A stretch of DNA of 8,204 nucleotides from UKL13-2 sp043768625 (GTDB lineage Bacteria; Pseudomonadota; Gammaproteobacteria; Burkholderiales; Usitatibacteraceae): contig JAYVKG010000214.1 in assembly GCA_043768625.1 (NCBI GenBank), positions 1 through 8,204 on the forward strand, written 5' to 3'. The position numbers were made by a program, and so were the translations under genes. Shown in pieces: positions 6,000-8,204 of the stretch. Under the pieces are notes generated by a model. The model was not told the DNA's origin and did no database searches. It was given only the letters and a program-made list of their open reading frames with translations. Each line of letters starts with the position of its first letter. The stretch's first letter is position 1.

Positions 6000-8204
6000 T
6001 CAACCTGCAGTGAGCTTGGCAAACTGCAGTGCCAGCCATTTCACACCATCGCTGCGGAATTTCACCTGCACGCGTGCGTCCAGTCCCCGGCCCTCGAAAT
6101 TTAGGACCACGCCTTCGCCGAATTTGGCATGTCGCACGTTTTGCCCGACACCGAACGGATAGGCGTCCGGCCGCGCGGTTTCAAACCGCGCCCGGGTGGT
6201 ATCTGGCGCGCCTTCGCGACCATAGGCCCCGTCGGTGCCGCTGTTGACACTTTGCTGGCGAGGGGAATACGGACGATCATTGCTGTCGCGGCCCTCGATC
6301 CACGCGCCACGAGTCGTGGCATCACTTTTATTGCCGCCCCAGGATTGCTGCGCGTTATGGCCTCCGCCGGAATGCGACGGCGGATATTTCGAAGCTCCGG
6401 ACAAGTAGCCCGATTGCCTTTCCGGCACCACGATCCATTTGCAAAGGGGTGCGGGAATTTCATCGACAAACCGTGAGACGATGCCGTAACGAATCTGTCC
6501 GTGCAGCATGCGCTGAGACGCGTACGACAGATATAGCCGCTCGCGCGCGCGCGTCAAGGCGACATACATGAGGCGCCGCTCCTCCTCGATGCCATCGAGC
6601 GCATTGGCCGCGTTGTCATGGGGAAACAAGCCTTCTTCTAGCCCGCTCAGGAACACCGCCTTGAATTCCAGCCCCTTGGCGGCGTGTACCGTCATCAATT
6701 GCAAAGCGTCTTCATTCACACCAGCCTCGTGTTCGCCCGCTTCTAGACTGGCATGCGTGAGAAAGCCGATCAGCGAGGTATCTTCCCCCTCATATTCCTC
6801 CTGGAATTGAGCGGTCGCGTTCACAAGTTCAGCCAAATTTTCCAGCCGGTCAGCACCTTCACGCTCGGCCAAATAATGCGCACGCAAACCACTTTTCTCA
6901 AGGCATTCGTCAGCCAATTCCTGTAACGCAATAGCACCGGCCGACGCTTTCAGGTGGTCAATGATTTTCAGGAAAGCGCCGATCACCGATCCCGCACGAC
7001 CGGCAATTTGACCATTGGCAATTCCTGCGGTGGCGGCGGCGTAAAAGGAAATACTGTGTCGCTGCGCCAGATCCTGCACTTGTTCGACCGAGCGAGCGCC
7101 GATGCCACGTGGCGGAAAGTTCACCACGCGCGAAAATGCGCCGTCGTCATCCGGGTTGCCGGCGAGCCGTAGATACGCTAGCGCGTGTTTGATTTCCTGC
7201 CGCTCGAAAAAGCGAAGGCCGCCATAAACGCGATAAGGGAGTCCGGCGCGAAACAACGCGTGCTCGAGTACCCGCGATTGGGCGTTGGAACGATACAGCA
7301 GCGCCATGTCGTTGAGCGAGATGCCGATATGGTCCAGCGTTTTCACTTCATCAACGATAAACTGCGCTTCATCATTGTCCGAGGCAGCAGCGTAAATGCG
7401 GATCGCCTCTCCTTTACCGGCATCGGTCCACAGGTTCTTGCCGAGCCGGTCTTTATTGTGCTGGATGACCGCATTGGCGGCATCGAGAATATTGCCCTGC
7501 GAACGATAGTTCTGTTCGAGTTTGATGATATTGCCGCCGGCAAAGTCGCGCTGGAATTCGCGCATGTTGGCCGCTTCCGCTCCACGAAAGCCGTAAATTG
7601 ACTGGTCGTCATCGCCGACCGCAAACACCGCGTTGTCGCGCCCCGCCAGTAGTTTTATCCACTGGTACTGCAAGCGGTTGGTGTCCTGAAATTCGTCGAC
7701 CAGAATAAACTTGAAGCGCTCGCGGTAGTGTTCCTGCAGCGGCATATTTTTGGCCAGCAATTCAAAGCAGCGCAACAGCAATTCGGCAAAATCGACCACG
7801 CCTTCGCGCTGGCATTGCGCCTCATATGCGGCATAAAATTCGACCTGACGGCGGGTGAATTCGTCACCCGCTTCCACTGCGTTGGGGCGCTGTCCTTGAT
7901 CCTTCGCGCTGTTTATAAACCAGCCCAATTCGCGCGGCTTGAATCTCTCATCGTCAACATTCAACACCTTTAACAAACGCTTAATGGCCGATTGCTGGTC
8001 AGCCGAATCGAGGATCTGGAAGGTTTGTGGCAGATTGGCATCGCGATAGTGCGTACGCAGCAGACGATTGCACAGACCGTGAAACGTGCCGATCCACATG
8101 CCTCGGGGGTTGATCGGCATCATCGCGGATAGCCTCGCCAACATTTCCTTGGCCGCTTTATTGGTAAACGTGACTGCCAATAATCCAGCGGGGCTGACCT
8201 GCCC
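6000..8204 (-). CDS. uvrD: DNA helicase II UvrD (partial, N-terminal end beyond right edge)
   Basis: UvrD is a 3'-5' superfamily 1A helicase that removes the incised oligonucleotide in nucleotide excision repair and the nicked strand in mismatch repair. The window holds 734 residues to the TGA stop. Counting from the first visible residue, motif Ia is AVTFTNKAA (10-18), Ib GTFHGL (39-44), II VDEFQDTN with D170/E171, III VGDDDQSIYG (196-205), IV LEQNYRS (229-235), V VHAAKGLEF with H507, and VI ALTRARERL with R552. Motif I (Walker A) and roughly 55-60 residues are missing off the edge. Similarity to E. coli UvrD is strong throughout, including YRSNAQSRVLE and YGGLRFFERQEIK. A low-complexity Gly/Ser/Arg linker (about 594-681) leads to a C-terminal Tudor-like domain, VGQNVRHAKFGEGVV to KWLALQFAKL, which binds RNA polymerase in UvrD/PcrA. 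Rep helicase is the main alternative; the C-terminal domain and overall similarity favour UvrD. Confidence 0.96.
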   Translation of the reverse strand, partial: GQVSPAGLLAVTFTNKAAKEMLARLSAMMPINPRGMWIGTFHGLCNRLLRTHYRDANLPQTFQILDSADQQSAIKRLLKVLNVDDERFKPRELGWFINSAKDQGQRPNAVEAGDEFTRRQVEFYAAYEAQCQREGVVDFAELLLRCFELLAKNMPLQEHYRERFKFILVDEFQDTNRLQYQWIKLLAGRDNAVFAVGDDDQSIYGFRGAEAANMREFQRDFAGGNIIKLEQNYRSQGNILDAANAVIQHNKDRLGKNLWTDAGKGEAIRIYAAASDNDEAQFIVDEVKTLDHIGISLNDMALLYRSNAQSRVLEHALFRAGLPYRVYGGLRFFERQEIKHALAYLRLAGNPDDDGAFSRVVNFPPRGIGARSVEQVQDLAQRHSISFYAAATAGIANGQIAGRAGSVIGAFLKIIDHLKASAGAIALQELADECLEKSGLRAHYLAEREGADRLENLAELVNATAQFQEEYEGEDTSLIGFLTHASLEAGEHEAGVNEDALQLMTVHAAKGLEFKAVFLSGLEEGLFPHDNAANALDGIEEERRLMYVALTRARERLYLSYASQRMLHGQIRYGIVSRFVDEIPAPLCKWIVVPERQSGYLSGASKYPPSHSGGGHNAQQSWGGNKSDATTRGAWIEGRDSNDRPYSPRQQSVNSGTDGAYGREGAPDTTRARFETARPDAYPFGVGQNVRHAKFGEGVVLNFEGRGLDARVQVKFRSDGVKWLALQFAKLTAG
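6542..6553. repeat. Alternating (CG)6 tract in uvrD motif VI
   Basis: Twelve bases of strictly alternating CG lie within the codons for the conserved TRAR of helicase motif VI. Such tracts can adopt Z-form DNA under negative supercoiling. Here the protein sequence (Thr-Arg-Ala-Arg with GC-rich codons) largely explains it. Confidence 0.6.

Noticed and set aside
1..8204. Mobile element, prophage, CRISPR or defence system
   Set aside because: No transposase, integrase, terminal repeats, spaced direct repeats or defence-associated domains were seen. All seven genes are recognisable chromosomal families in intact reading frames; UvrD here is the repair helicase rather than a defence-linked relative.

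Overview
The window is ordinary chromosomal housekeeping DNA, most likely from a betaproteobacterium with moderate GC content. The proteins read like betaproteobacterial (and more distantly pseudomonad) homologues: a LOG-family protein with the N-terminal HQSLxAARESW segment, a DUF2782 secreted protein, a Pseudomonas-type ThrB homoserine kinase and a BPSS1780-type membrane protein. Assignment to a genus is not possible from this sequence alone.

Layout. Positions 1-1684 (minus) hold the first 561 codons of polA, DNA polymerase I, running off the left edge just as the polymerase domain begins. Diverging from it with only 23 bases between start codons is a plus-strand run of four closely spaced genes: a LOG-like phosphoribohydrolase (1708-2460), a small exported DUF2782 protein (2501-2860), thrB (2883-3863) and a six-helix membrane protein (3892-4608). 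Gaps of 22-40 bases suggest one operon. After a 158-base intergenic stretch with a 12-bp perfect palindrome comes a stand-alone periplasmic substrate-binding protein of the branched-chain amino acid ABC type (4767-5873). It converges on uvrD (6000-8204, minus), a DNA helicase II gene whose N-terminal end, with the Walker A motif, lies beyond the right edge.

How they fit together. PolA and UvrD both act in nucleotide excision repair: UvrD displaces the incised oligonucleotide and Pol I fills the gap. They are at opposite ends of the window in separate transcription units, so this is neighbourhood rather than an operon. ThrB makes O-phosphohomoserine for threonine synthesis, but no thrA or thrC is present. 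The LOG, DUF2782 and BPSS1780 proteins have no clear link to it apart from position.

No tRNA, rRNA, CRISPR array, insertion sequence, prophage or defence system was seen, and no gene is visibly broken. No intergenic stretch exceeds 160 bases. I found no convincing new system; the points most worth checking are the overlapping divergent promoters at polA/LOG, the persistent polA-DUF2782-thrB neighbourhood, and the 12-bp palindrome upstream of the binding-protein gene.
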